Assembly: GCF_011386835.1 (NCBI RefSeq)
Contig: NC_088801.1
Location: 372,001 to 436,000, forward strand
Length of the DNA stretch: 64,000 nucleotides
Reading direction: 5' to 3'
Origin: Chrysemys picta bellii
Taxonomy: Eukaryota; Chordata; Testudines; Emydidae
Below are positions 1 through 9,975 of the stretch, in pieces. Positions within the stretch are counted from its first letter, which is position 1; each line of letters begins with the position of its first letter. The notes below the pieces were generated by a model. It had not been told where the DNA came from. It saw nothing but the letters and a program-made list of their open reading frames with translations, and made no database searches. The position numbers were made by a program, and so were the translations under genes.

Positions 1-523
1 CCGCAGCCGGGGGTTCGCTGCCCTTCAATCTCGCCAGTTCCAGGTCATGCTGACGCTGTCTCTCATTCTCCTCCCGTTCACGCTGACGCTGTCTCTCTTT
101 CTCCTCCCGTTCATGCTGTCTCTGTTGTTCACGATCCTCCAGCTCTCTCAGTTTTAGCTCTTTCTCCCATTCCAGCCAATTCCGCTCCACGGATGCCGAG
201 CTTCGCCGGGGGGATCCCCTGCTGGCCGGGAGGGTCACGGCGCCTTCGGTATTTGCTGGGCTCCTCCCCACCCTTCCCCTAGGCATAGGAAGGAGGGGTC
301 TCGGGAAGCCCTCAGCAGCCGGCTGACCACTCCCAGCTGGAACAGATTCTGGTGCCTGCGCTGCATTTGCCAGGCTGCTTCCCTGAGACACAGGGATCAG
401 TTCATTCGCGCGATCTTCCGCCTCCAGCCGGGCAATGAGCTGTTCTTTGGTGAGCCTCCCAATGCACAGCCCCCTCTGCTTGCACAGATCCACCAGGTCG
501 CTCTTAAGCCGCTTGGCATACAT
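1..523 (-). pseudogene. Gmr1-like gypsy gag, N-terminal part (runs off window edge)
   Basis: This is the N-terminal part of a retrotransposon gag on the minus strand. I start it at the ATG at 521-523, which gives the same N-terminus as the more complete copy at 55348-56295. The protein opens with a basic segment and then a Gln/Glu/Arg-rich tract of repeated EERQRQHE-type units, probably a coiled coil. Between the shared flanking sequences this copy is 63 bp (21 codons) shorter than the other, so whole repeat units differ while the frame is kept. I saw no stop codon before the window edge. The SCAN-like capsid part would lie to the left of base 1. By homology it is a virus-like-particle protein of a Ty3/gypsy element. 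Intactness cannot be judged. Confidence 0.75.
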
Positions 524-843
524 CTTCCTGCTGGCCACTCACCGGCCTGTGTGCTCACAGCTCCCCACAGTTCCCAGGGGGACCCCTAGTGTGCCAGCCC
601 TTCTCGAGGTCACCCCCTCTCTGCCAGGGTCGAGCTGCAGACTCCTCCGCCCCTGGGACCACTCGCTGCGATCCCCCCGGGGGACCCTGTTACTGCAAAA
701 GTCCTTCTCGCTGGTCACACACTCCCAGGGGTAATAACCGTCTCTCTCTCACTCTTCAGCACGCCTGGTCCCCGTCAATCCCCCTTCGTTTTACTGCTCC
801 CCAGTCACTTACTGCAGGAAGCGCCGTCCACGGGGTGCAGTAG

Positions 844-861
844 ATCCCGCCGCTGCCACCA
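844..861 (-). other. Primer-binding site, probably tRNA-Leu
   Basis: Two bases separate this site from the LTR that begins at 864. On the minus strand it begins TGGTGGCAGCGG, which complements the 3' end of tRNA-Leu(AAG) as I remember it. It differs by one base from the equivalent site at 56617-56634. Confidence 0.6.
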
Positions 862-863
862 GT

Positions 864-1326
864 TGTCACGGAGTATTGGGGAACTCAGGGCCCTGCACCC
901 CCGGCTTCCTGTGATTCACCATGACGCTCAGCCAGCCAGTAAAGCAGAAGGTTTATTTGGATGACAGGAATACAGTCCAAGACAGGTCTTGCAGGCACAG
1001 ACAACAGGGCCCCCCTCAGTTAAGTCCAGCTTGGGGTCCCAGGGCATCCCAGCCCACCCCCCTTCGGGGGGTCAGAGCCATCTCTGTCTCCCAGCCATCT
1101 CTCCAGCCCGCTTCCAGCCCTCTGCCTTCAGCGAACCCTCCCACAGCCTTTGTTCAGTTTCCCGGGCCCCGGAGTCACACGGCCTCCAACCCCCTCCTGG
1201 GTTCTCATGTTACAAGCTCAGGTATTTGCCCTCGGTCAGTCTCCCATCCCCCAATGCAGACCATCCTAGTCACACTCCCCTGTCAGCATTCACACACCCC
1301 AGCGAGAACAGACCCAGTTCGTCACA
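864..1326 (-). mobile_element. 5' LTR of Gmr1-like gypsy element (copy A)
   Basis: The LTR runs TGTCACGG to CGTCACA on the plus strand, so the element reads on the minus strand. It is the same family as the LTRs at 53069-53522 and 56637-57100 and the solo LTR at 15760-16076. Gag lies inside it at 1-523. The partner LTR is outside the window, so no TSD can be tested. Confidence 0.85.
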
Positions 1327-2533
1327 CATGTTTATTGGTTATACAGGTTAATATAATGATCATTCCATTATGAAATATGGAAACCACATTGGCAAAGCTC
1401 CTTGTTACAGTATTACGAAACTCACACAATAAAATTAAAATACACATTGTATGTTGCATCGCTTCAGCTGAAAGCAGTTACATTATTATAAATGCCCTTG
1501 TGGGTTACATATACACACTGCGTGTGCAGGTAAAACATTGTGTCTGTGTGTTTAAATACACTTATGTTTTATAGCTTGTATTCAATAAAACTAGGGATTG
1601 TTTAAAAAAAGAGAGGAAATTTCTTCCATGACAAACTTAGTTTTGTTTTAATATTTTTGTAAAATTTTATTTTTGATTAACTTATTTGAAATTAAAATTT
1701 AAAACTTTGGAATCAAATAGAATCAATGGGAAAATGCTGAGATTTTGTATATTGGTTTTCAGAACAAATAAATACATTGACCAGCCCTAGTTGAAACCTT
1801 CGGGCCCAATCCTGCACGTGGCGCTGCAGCTGAAGTCCATGGGGCTGCATCCAGGCCAGGCAATATGCCACACGCAGTCACTTACAGGCTCAGGGTCTCA
1901 CTTTGTTTAAGCACTGGGGGAAAATGGTACTTAATGTTGAAAGCTTGGACCCCTGTACCCCCGGAATGGGACTAACAGACCTTGCTTGATTGGCTTTTAT
2001 AAATGTTACAATTAAACCTTCAAATGCTTGAAACGGCTGAGCCCTCATAGCTTGAAGCTCAAACAGACTCAAGGTTCTTTTATTGACATGTTCCAATGAG
2101 GCTTTGAGAACAGTCACCGTCTCCTGTGGCCCCCAAATCCCCATCATGGGGGGTGCAGTATGGGGGCTGTGAGGGGGGGTGTTGCTTTTTTCCTTTTGCC
2201 TGACACCTAAAACACGGGTGGATGGAACTTCCCTTCCCTCCTGACTGCAAACTTTAATTAACACACACTTTGAAAACTCCTATAAACTTGTCTTTTATGG
2301 GATTATAACCCAACATACGGGTACTATATTGTGTCACATGCACACATCAAAAATTGTCATAAAAACAAGACAATTAACCAAATACTCCAAATACAAAATT
2401 ACATATTGAAACAAATCACCATCACGACAAATCACCATCACAACAAGAAGTGTCATGTTTGCAACAGCCCTTATTTCAGCTGATTTAACCCTCAATTTAT
2501 GGCCCATGTCCCAACAACCAAAATCAAATATTA
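1327..2533. other. No gene recognised; AT-rich then mixed sequence
   Basis: About 1330-1790 is AT-rich without a recognisable element. 1790-2530 holds only short open frames with no family resemblance. I see nothing I can name. Confidence 0.5.
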
Positions 2534-3125
2534 GCACAACGTTGGGTTTCTTCCAGTCCTCTGGAACTTCCCGAGTGTGCCCAGACTTACTGAAAATCAA
2601 CGTAAACAAGCCAGTGAGCTCTTCAGCCAGCTCTTCTAATCGTCTGGAATGCAAATTGTCTGGACCTGCTGATTTTAAAAATACCTAACTTTAGTAGCTC
2701 CTGTTATACATCCTCCTGAGTTACTATTGGAATGGAAAGTGTTTCCTCCTCATATGATGTGATGACATCTGCTTTTTTCCCCAACTACAGAACAGGAATA
2801 TTTACTGGACTCTTCTGCCTTTCCTGCATTATTATTGACAGTTCTACCATTTCCATCTAGTAATGGGCCAATACCACTGTCAGGATTCATTTTGTTCCTA
2901 ATATACTTTAAAAACCTCCTTATTGTCCTTAGCTCTGTCGGCCATAGATTCCTTCTTGTGTCCCGTTGCTCCCCTTATCAGTTTTCTACAATTCCTAGCT
3001 TCTGATTTATACTCATTACTATCCATTTCCCCCTTTTTCCATTTGTTTTATATAAAATATATTATTTTACAGGGCATTAATTTCCATTTTAAGCCAGGTT
3101 GCTTTCTTAACAAATATGACCTTTC
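2534..3125 (-). pseudogene. Degenerate CR1 LINE ORF2 fragment
   Basis: Read on the minus strand, the segment covers the CR1 linker between endonuclease and reverse transcriptase and then the start of the RT. Near 2540-2650 a translated stretch contains the CR1-typical EELTGLFTLIFSKS and EVPEDWKK. The same CR1 section occurs as a second decayed copy at 40930-41560, and the two share long recognisable stretches. It has stops and frameshifts throughout and is an old remnant. Confidence 0.75.
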
Positions 3126-3265
3126 TTGATTGTGGCTTTTTGGGCAGCTGTGGTTTGGAGTTTGCATAAAGTTACACTGCCTACTCCCACTGCAAACCAC
3201 CACCATAATCATCATTTCTCTCTCAAAGCACTTGAAACTAAGACAGATAAAGGAATAACAGAAAT

Positions 3266-3450
3266 TACTAAAAGTAAAGTTTTACTTAAGTTCTTTTACA
3301 GGTAAAATCCTACAGATGGGAACTGAGGAGAGACCGTGCAACGTGTCCAGGGTGACACAGGGTGTCTGTGGGAGACTAGGAATAGAATCTCGATCGCTTC
3401 CCAGTCAAGGGAACAGCCACAAGGCCACTCTTCCTGACCCATCTGGTTCC
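3266..3450. repeat. MIR/CORE-SINE-like remnant
   Basis: The stretch around CCAGGGTGACACAGGG, then GGAATAGAATCTCGAT and CAAGGCCACTCTTCC, follows the layout of the ancient MIR-type SINE core (covered by 'ggtcacacagg ... agaac ... ctccca ... ccact'). It is strongly diverged. The assignment is from memory of the consensus. Confidence 0.45.
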
Positions 3451-3965
3451 TCTCACCAGGTGTGTACATCTTTCAGGGTCGGGAAGATAGGATGACGGTA
3501 AATTCTGGGGCTCAGCAAGTGGTGGTGGTGACAGCTACGAAGGTGAAACCCATTAAAATGTAGCAGCACCTTTGTATTGTTGCTCCCTAGCAAGTTGTCA
3601 AGTGCTCCCTCCCAAAAAGCTGGCTGTAAACGGAGCAGAAACCCTGCCCCTCGAAGAGAATCAAAGCCAGCCTCTGGCGGTCCCATGTATGGGCACTTAG
3701 CGGAACAATGTCTCAGCCAGTCGCTCTAGCTGAAGCTCACTAATCACAGCTCTGCAGAGTAAAGGCATCCAGCTCTCACTGCAATATTTGGGTTTTTTAA
3801 TAAACAATTTTTATGGTTACAGGGTGGGAGTGAACTTTCCATCTTTCCCCGGAATCCAGCCCCCTTCACAGTAAGACTAACCTTGACACCATGCTGACTG
3901 GTGCCACATTAGCACATTCCTAAGTAGATGGAACTGTAACTCCCCCAGGTCGTGGGGAGCACAAG

Positions 3966-5161
3966 TTGTGACGGGCTGTCACCCCCGGGCTGCAGTCTGG
4001 GAGCTGTGGCAACTGCTTTGCCCCCAACCATACAGCTGAACTGGTCTCTCTCACTGCTCTGCTGGTGATTCAGCCAGCCGCCGCCCCCCCCCCCCCCCGC
4101 CCTGTTATCCTCCAACATGACAGCAGGTGGCACCACACACGCAGCTGAGCTACCTGAGTGCTTTACCTGAGCCACTCAAGGACAGACAGAAGCCAATTTC
4201 CCAGCTCCCCAGCCTTGCACCCTTGCTGGAGTATAAACCCAGAATTATACCGTCTTGCACTGCACAGGGATCTGTACTATGCAAGCTCGTTAATGTAATT
4301 CGCTTTCTTCTCGATGTTGGAAAGGTATGCAACGGCCTTTGTTTACAGAGCAGAGATATTCCCAGTCACTTCACTCAAAACACACTGGTTAAGATAAAAC
4401 ATAAAATCTATCTTTCTGTAGTTAATAGACCTGTGATAAGTGATAGCAAACAGGTCAAAGCAGATTACCTAGCAAATAAACAAAAACTCAAACTAAACCT
4501 AACATACTAGAGAGGATTTAAATTAGCAATTTCTCACCCTGCCTGATGATACAAGCAGTCCATCAAGTTTCCAAACACAAGCTAGAAATCCCTTTAGCCT
4601 GTGACCAGCCCTTCCCCCAGTTCGGTCTTTGTTCCTCAGGTGTTTCCAGGAATTCTCTTGTGTGGGGAGTGAGGCCGCGAGATGATGTCACTCCCCACCT
4701 TCTATAGTTTTTCCATAGGGCGGGACCCTTGGTTCCAAGCCCAGTTGGTAGAAAAATACAGCTACCAAAATGGAGTTCAGTGTCATGTGGTCTGGTCACA
4801 TGCCCTTGCTGAGTCCTAGCAGCCATTACTCACAGACGGGCTGAAACGTTCCCAGGAAGGCCAAGCTCCTCCGTGGTTCATTGTCGTTGTCGATGAGCCA
4901 TTGGCACTGTCTGGCTTCTCCATTGTTGTACCTGACAAGCTAGTTGTGGGTGTTACCCACGTGTAACTACACTTGAAATACACATCCATAGTCAATATGC
5001 ATAACTTCCGATACAAACATGATACATGCACGCAAATAGGATAATCCTATTCAGCAAGTCTTAACTTTTCCAATGACACCGCACATGACACATCGTGTAC
5101 AAGATGCATCATAATTATATCATAATCCTGCCACTATGATGAATATGGGGTGCCGTGTCAC
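3966..5161. mobile_element. Probable solo LTR
   Basis: The block begins TGTGACGGGCTG and ends CGTGTCACA, the same TGTGAC/GTCACA end pattern as the better supported LTRs at 21764 and 30119. It contains a 17-base C run near 4086 and the AT-rich interior typical of LTRs. A matching TSD is ambiguous: ACAAG occurs at both edges but not exactly at the inferred ends. It may instead be another repeat class. Confidence 0.45.
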
Positions 5162-5817
5162 ACAAGCTTCCTCCTCTCAGGCTGATCACTGGTTAATTTG
5201 ATCAAAACACCTGGAAGCAAATGATGTGTGTTAGAAATGAAGCAATCCGCCCTGTCTGAGGTGATGTGGTTTGGGCAGATGCTGAAGGCTGGAGAAGAAA
5301 CTTGTGCACTTGGTTTGAAATATTCAGGGATTGCTGAGCTTCAGGGACCGCAGCACGGCCCCTCTTTTTGCCTGAGCTTCTGAAAAGAGGGTGCCTGATA
5401 GGGCAAATATTTACAGCGATTGGAGGCTTTGTGGGGAAAGTCCCACCTATTGGCTTGTATCAGGGGAGGAGGGTTTAGGGGGAGGGGGGAGTGGCCGCTG
5501 ATTGTGTGTATGGTTTAAATGACACAGGTGCCCCAATCCGTAAATGGTGCCTTTTTATGTTACAAATCTAAATAATAAATAGATTCCTTCACTTGTGACT
5601 GGGGCCAAATGTAAAAAGCTGATTGATCGCGCACGGCTGCTATGGGCAGGAAGTGAAGAACACCACGTCTAACTGCAGCTGCAGGAGGAACGGGGGAGAC
5701 AGCATTTTTAGAGACTGAGTTTGGCTGAAACACCCTAATGGCTGCCATGAGATCTCTAAAGACCACAAGTGACCAAGACCTGGATTCTATTCCAGGCAGG
5801 TTCTAATACCGCCCATA
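5162..5817. other. No gene recognised
   Basis: I see no coding sequence or element that I recognise here. Confidence 0.5.
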
Positions 5818-5839
5818 TCACAGCTGTATTTGAGAGCCT

Positions 5840-6414
5840 TCCAGAAGAGCACCAAGTGACGCGACAGGTTCTTTCTTCCTCTTATCTTCTCCCCAGAGGA
5901 GAATTGCAGGTGGATTTAAAAATACAGTTCTATATTTCTGTGTGCTGTCTGCTGCCACTAGTGAGAGCCGAGGGAAGTGCACCCGGCACTTGGAGTAGGA
6001 GGTGGTGAGGTTTCTGATGGTCCTTAGTTCCTGCTGGAGTTCAGTCCACAGTCTTGGACCAGCCCCAGAGAAAGTTCTGTCTCCTGCAGGATACATGTTA
6101 CCCGTATGGCAGGGAGTTCTGTTGTGCAGAGGAGCAAAGCTGTCAATCATGGTCTTCGTTTGGAGCTTTAGACTACTTTAGACACCCTGGGCCCACCTGT
6201 GGAACGCTTCGAATATAAGGACCGAGAGCTTGAACTTGATTTGATATTCTGTGGGAAGCCAGTGTAGGGAATGGAGGGAAGGTGTGCTGTTCCCGCAGTA
6301 GCCTGTATTGCTGAGGAGTTGTGCTGCAGCGTTCTGTACTAGTTGGAGTTTCGTGAGTGCTGGAGGTTTCACAGTCAGATCAGGATTAAACAAAGACTGT
6401 GAATGGCTATCCAA
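5840..6414 (-). pseudogene. L2-clade LINE fragment (3' part of RT ORF)
   Basis: Two minus-strand frames in the right order show the conserved C-terminal part of L2-like LINE polyproteins. The first (6414-6178) has KLQLVQNAAAQLL and then LHSLHWLPTEYQIKFKL. The second (near 6100-6020) has GDRTFSGAGPRLW. In L2 proteins the LHWLP motif is followed about 60-100 residues later by the 'aPrLWN' motif, as seen here. The frame is broken near 6150-6180. It is an old remnant. Assignment to L2 rather than a sister clade is by memory. Confidence 0.6.
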
Positions 6415-6645
6415 CTACAGAAGCAGTTTCTCCTCCCTTGGTGTTCACACCTCAACTGCTAGCAGAGCACCTCACCCTCCCTGATTGAACTAACCTCGTT
6501 ATCTCCACACTGATTTATACCTGCCTCTAGAGATTTCCATTACTTGCATCTGAAGAAGTGAGGTTCTTACCCACGAAAGCTTATGCTCCCAGTACTTCTG
6601 TTAGTCTCAAAGGTGCCACAGGACCCTCTGTTGCTTTCTAATAGC
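6385..6645 (+). mobile_element. Penelope-like element 3' fragment
   Basis: The segment matches the end of the GIY-YIG endonuclease ORF (DCEWLSNYRSSFSS in translation) and continues into the characteristic PLE terminal repeat with GAAGAAGTGAGGTTCTTACC, CACGAAAGCTTATGCTCC and AGGTGCCACAGGAC. The same end is seen in the copies at 16077, 26573 and 27303. It is truncated at the 5' side. Confidence 0.75.
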
Positions 6646-7438
6646 AAAGGAAACGTTGTACAATGGCATTGGGCAAACAGCCGCGTATGAGAGGCATCAT
6701 CTGCTCTCTTTAACAGTCAGGCAGAGCAGGCAAGATTTCAGCTTAAGCTCTTGTCTGAAAAATCCCCTCAGTGAGTTGACTGCATGGTAATTCCTTTGAG
6801 GGAATAAACCCTCTTATTGGGCATTATGAGTAATGGTAAATGGTCATAACATTAAGACTGTATAACTCACTTTCTTCAAACCTGGCTGTTAAATCTCAAT
6901 GAGCTCTACAAAGCAAGCCAAGTTTGAACAGAATGGATTCAGCTGTTTTAGAGAAGCGTATGGGGCTGTTTGTGGTTTTCTTAATACACATTGAACTCAA
7001 ATAGCTGAGCCAAACGTCTCAAATTTTCCAAAATTCCCCTCTGGGCTGAGACCAAAACTTGAAACATTCAGAATTTGCTGTAAAAAAACAAACCAACCTC
7101 TTCTGGGGAGAGAACAAGGTTAAAAAGGAAGTTGGAACTTAACTATAGCATGCCCTGTGCACACCTGTTACAATTCTAATTGTGGAAAACTTCTTTAGCC
7201 ACTGCTGCTACTAAGAAATTCAAAGAGTAATTTTAGGCCTTGTTTTAATAATCTACACAAGATGTAATAATCCTGCATGTGAATAGATAAAAAGCGTGTG
7301 GGGACTGGGGGTGGGTGTGTTCTGTAGGACCATCACTCTCGCTAGGCGTAAGAGCAGGATGATGTGGGGTGCTGAATCCCTCCAGTCCCTGGGGAAGGCC
7401 GTGGGGATGGACATTCAGCATCTTACAGAACTGAGCCA
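6646..7438. other. No gene recognised
   Basis: This is the downstream flank of the APOL-like gene. I recognise no element and no protein here. Confidence 0.45.
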
Positions 7439-7444
7439 TTTATT
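7439..7444 (-). promoter_or_regulatory. Candidate polyadenylation signal of the APOL-like gene
   Basis: AATAAA on the minus strand, about 110 bp beyond the predicted stop at 7556 and just past the CR1 3' end. It fits a short 3' UTR but is only a motif match. Confidence 0.35.
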
Positions 7445-7473
7445 TTTGCCCCAAATTCACTCTTGTTTATCTG

Positions 7474-7591
7474 CATAGAATCTCAGGGTTGGAAGGGACC
7501 TCAGGAGGTATCTAGTCCAACCCCCTGCTCAAAGCAGGACCAATCCCCAACTAAATCATCCCAGCCAGGGCTTTGTCAAGCTGGGCCTTAA
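7474..7591 (-). repeat. CR1 3'-end fragment
   Basis: The plus strand reads TAGAATCTCAGGGTTGGAAG, then GGACCTCAGGAGG, CTAGTCCAACCCCC and CAGCCAGGGCTTTGTCAAGC. This is the reverse complement of the CR1 3' end also seen at 19290-19430. Its 5' edge is fused into the last exon of the APOL-like gene and supplies that gene's stop codon. Confidence 0.85.
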
Positions 7592-8327
7592 AGTTAGGGC
7601 CTTGACCATTTCGTTGAAATGGTCAATCATTTGCTCCATTTCATTGACGGCTTCTCGGATTTTAGCTGCCAGCTCCGTTTTTGCACCTTTGTGGAGATCC
7701 ATAGAATCTTTTGCTGTAAAGAAAGTATCTAACCCCGGGGTGACACCTGTTAGAACGTGGGTCGCAGCTCCTGCAAAGTTTGCAATTCTACCAACATTAG
7801 CCAGGACCTGACCAGCTTTGACCATTTTCATGGTGTTAAGAACAGCTCGTCCTGCCCCTGAACCTATCTGTGGGATTGCAAACACAAAACCTTTCTTTTC
7901 ATTATCTTTCAAGTTTTGGATTTTTTCAGCTATTCTTTCTGCATAGTCTTTGATATGATCCATGTCAGCCTGACACTCCTGAAGGAGCTTCTCTACTGTC
8001 TCCCTCTTGACTTTACTTGCCACTTTATCTGTGGTAGTTGCGGCTGCACTGGTCAGTCCCCCTGCGGTAGAAATAGCAAGCCCTGTAAGAGAGACTATCA
8101 GGGATGCTCCAAATGTAACAGGAATGAGACAGAGGCCTACGATGGTTGTTATCCCCCCAGCAATTCCCACTGCCCCTCCAGTAACGTTTGCTATTCTTGC
8201 TCCTTTGTGGATCTTGTCAATAGCATCTGCAATTTCCCGAAGCTCATCTATGTGTCTCTTCACTCTGTCTCTTGCTGGCAATAACGACTCCGTCAGTATT
8301 TCATCAATGTCCTTCATTATTGACAAA
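7556..8327 (-). CDS. Apolipoprotein-L-like domain, downstream exon of predicted fusion gene
   Basis: The exon opens after a good acceptor (long pyrimidine tract, then CAG at 8330-8328) and stays open to a stop at 7556. The protein starts SLSIMKDIDEIL and has an amphipathic helical N-part. A long Gly/Ala/Ile-rich hydrophobic region follows (VTGGAVGIAGG ... FGASLIVSLTGLAIS ... AGGLTSAAA), then helical charged segments (VKRETVEKLLQE) and a second hydrophobic stretch around the GAGRAVLNTMK and NFAGAATHVLTG motifs. This hydrophobic hairpin with flanking helices is characteristic of the apolipoprotein L family, whose members associate with intracellular membranes. The last 11 residues (LRPSLTKPWLG) are encoded by a CR1 3' end, so the native C-terminus has been replaced. 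An APOL gene that starts at the internal ATG at 8313 without the upstream exon is the alternative. Confidence 0.8.
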
Positions 8328-8522
8328 CTGACAGAAATGAGGGGGAAAAAGGAAAAATTAGTCTCCAGGTCTAAGATCCCTGCTCCTGCACCTTCTTGTG
8401 CAGTCTGGACCTGCTCCCATTGACTTCCATGGGAGCTGCATCCACTTAGACCAGGGCTGAGTTTGGGCCTTGGTGACGGGTGAACCTCAGTAGGTTTCAT
8501 TTGGATAAAGACCCAGAATTTA

Positions 8523-8720
8523 ACTTAGGACCGTTGGAATTGCCACACTGGATCAGATCAATGGCACATCTGCAGAAGACTTGTGGTGTGTCTCGAAGAG
8601 GGACCAGTAGCCGGTGATTTACAGGAATGTGAAAACACCCTTAAGGGAAAATTGTGGAATAAACTGCCCAGAGGTTAATTTAAGAGTCGATTCCACGGAG
8701 AGGGTTCGACTCCAACACAC
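8523..8720. repeat. Unclassified dispersed repeat fragment
   Basis: It contains GTTGGAATTGCCACACTGGA and TCAGATCAATGGCACATCTG, a repeat type frequent in reptile genomes. A relative, including GACCAGATCAGACCAGGCGT, lies at 10870-11060. The class is not known to me. Confidence 0.4.
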
Positions 8721-9009
8721 ACCCAGGTAGGGAAACACAAACAATCCCCACCACACACCGCTTTAAAAATTAACTTAAAAAACAAACCAGATGTTCTGAT
8801 TTGTGGGGCCCAGGCCTGATCATCTCCCCCTCAGGCTTGTTCAAACCCTCCTCCTGGGATGAGCTTCCCGGCTCTCTGCTCCAACCACATCACCCTGTTG
8901 TGTCACTCCCCTGGTTCTCTCTCCTCCCCCATGTCAAACCCCAGCTCCTGGCCTTCGCTGGTTGGGCCCTTCCCTGTTCAGTCCCCGCCCCTCTCCCGGT
9001 CAGTTATAG

Positions 9010-9361
9010 CAGTGATTCTCAACCAGGAATCCGGGACCCCCTGGGGGGGTCGCGAGTAGGTTTCAGGGGATCTGCCAAGCAGGGCCGGCATGAGATTTGC
9101 TGGGGCCCAGAGCAGAAAGCCAAAGCCCGACTGCACGGGGCTGAACCCCGGGGCTGAAGTTGAAGCCGGAGCAATGTAGCTTTGCGGGGGCCCCCTGTGA
9201 TGTGAGACCCTGGGCACTTGTCCTGCTTGGTGCCCCTAAGGCCGGCCCTGGCTTTTATATGCAGGAAAACAGTTGTTGTGGCACAGGGGGGCCGTGGAGT
9301 TTTTATAGCATCTTGCGGGGGGGGGGGGTGTGCTCAGAAAGAAAAAGGTTGAGAACCCCTG
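9010..9361. mobile_element. hAT (MER5/Charlie-like) MITE
   Basis: The terminal inverted repeats are CAGTGATTCTCAACC and GGTTGAGAACCCCTG. The flanks carry an 8-bp duplication (AGTTATAG at 9002-9009, AGTTACAG at 9362-9369), as expected for hAT insertions. It hosts a second element at about 9080-9250. Confidence 0.8.
9080..9250. mobile_element. Nested hAT MITE of the CAGGGCCGGC family
   Basis: It begins CAGGGCCGGCATGAG and ends TAAGGCCGGCCCTG, an inverted pair, and lies inside the MER5-like element. I could not find a convincing TSD. The same termini end the autonomous hAT remnant at 33223. Confidence 0.6.
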
Positions 9362-9784
9362 AGTTACAGTACCACAGCGCTGACCTCGGCCTTCCCTCTA
9401 CCCGTTACTTCATCCCTTACTGCCGGCTGGTCTTTCATCCACCAGCACCTTCATACCGTCTCCTAAACGCCCACCTTGTCCTCTTCAATCCTCCTTCAGC
9501 TTTACCCCTGCCCTGGTGCCCAATGAAACAATGGCTGGCTGGCAGTGGCTAGTCTGACCGTGACTACGCTGACAATGGCTGTAGTCTGGCAGTGGCTGGC
9601 GCGAGGAAGGCTGAGATGTGTGAGCTGTTACGTAGAGGTGTGAGCAGGTCTCAGCTAGTGCAGTTGGCTCCATTGCAGTAAATGGAGCTATGCCACCCTG
9701 GTCTGCACCAGCTCAGGGGCTGGCGCCTGGTGTTCATTTTACTGTCACCGTCTCACCCCTTGCCCTGGTTGTCTTTCTTCCACC

Positions 9785-9940
9785 CACTTGCACCTTATGA
9801 TAATCCTGGATTGCGAGCGCCCTGGGGCAAGGGCTGTCTCTCCACCATGAGTACAGCCCCTAGCACCATGGGGACGCAATCCCTGTGTGGGGTCCCTAGG
9901 CACCAGTGCCATACAGTCAATAGTGAGGGAACCACCCACA
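9785..9940. repeat. MIR/L2-type 3'-end repeat
   Basis: GGGGCAAGGGCTGTCTCTCC, then CAGCCCCTAGCACCATGGGG, fits the ancient vertebrate repeat tail with 'gggcagggactgtctc ... cctagcacaatgggg'. A reverse-oriented relative lies at 35020-35115. Confidence 0.5.
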
Positions 9941-9975
9941 ACATGCACTGCCCATGGGAAAGGAGAGTTGCTTAC

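Larger units (their letters stand above)
8328..9975 (-). other. Predicted intron of the metallopeptidase/APOL-like gene
   Basis: The donor on the minus strand is GGAAG|GTAAGC (exon end 9976) and the acceptor is a run of T/C ending TTTCTGTCAG (exon start 8327). The upstream exon ends with two bases of a codon (AG) and the downstream exon begins with one (T), so the frame is preserved and gives Ser. The intron carries hAT MITEs, an MIR/L2-type repeat and an unclassified repeat piece. Confidence 0.65.

Noticed and set aside
921..1373. Plus-strand 150-codon frame (also at 53166, 56649)
   Set aside because: It is a shadow frame across the gypsy LTR on the opposite strand; it recurs wherever the LTR does.
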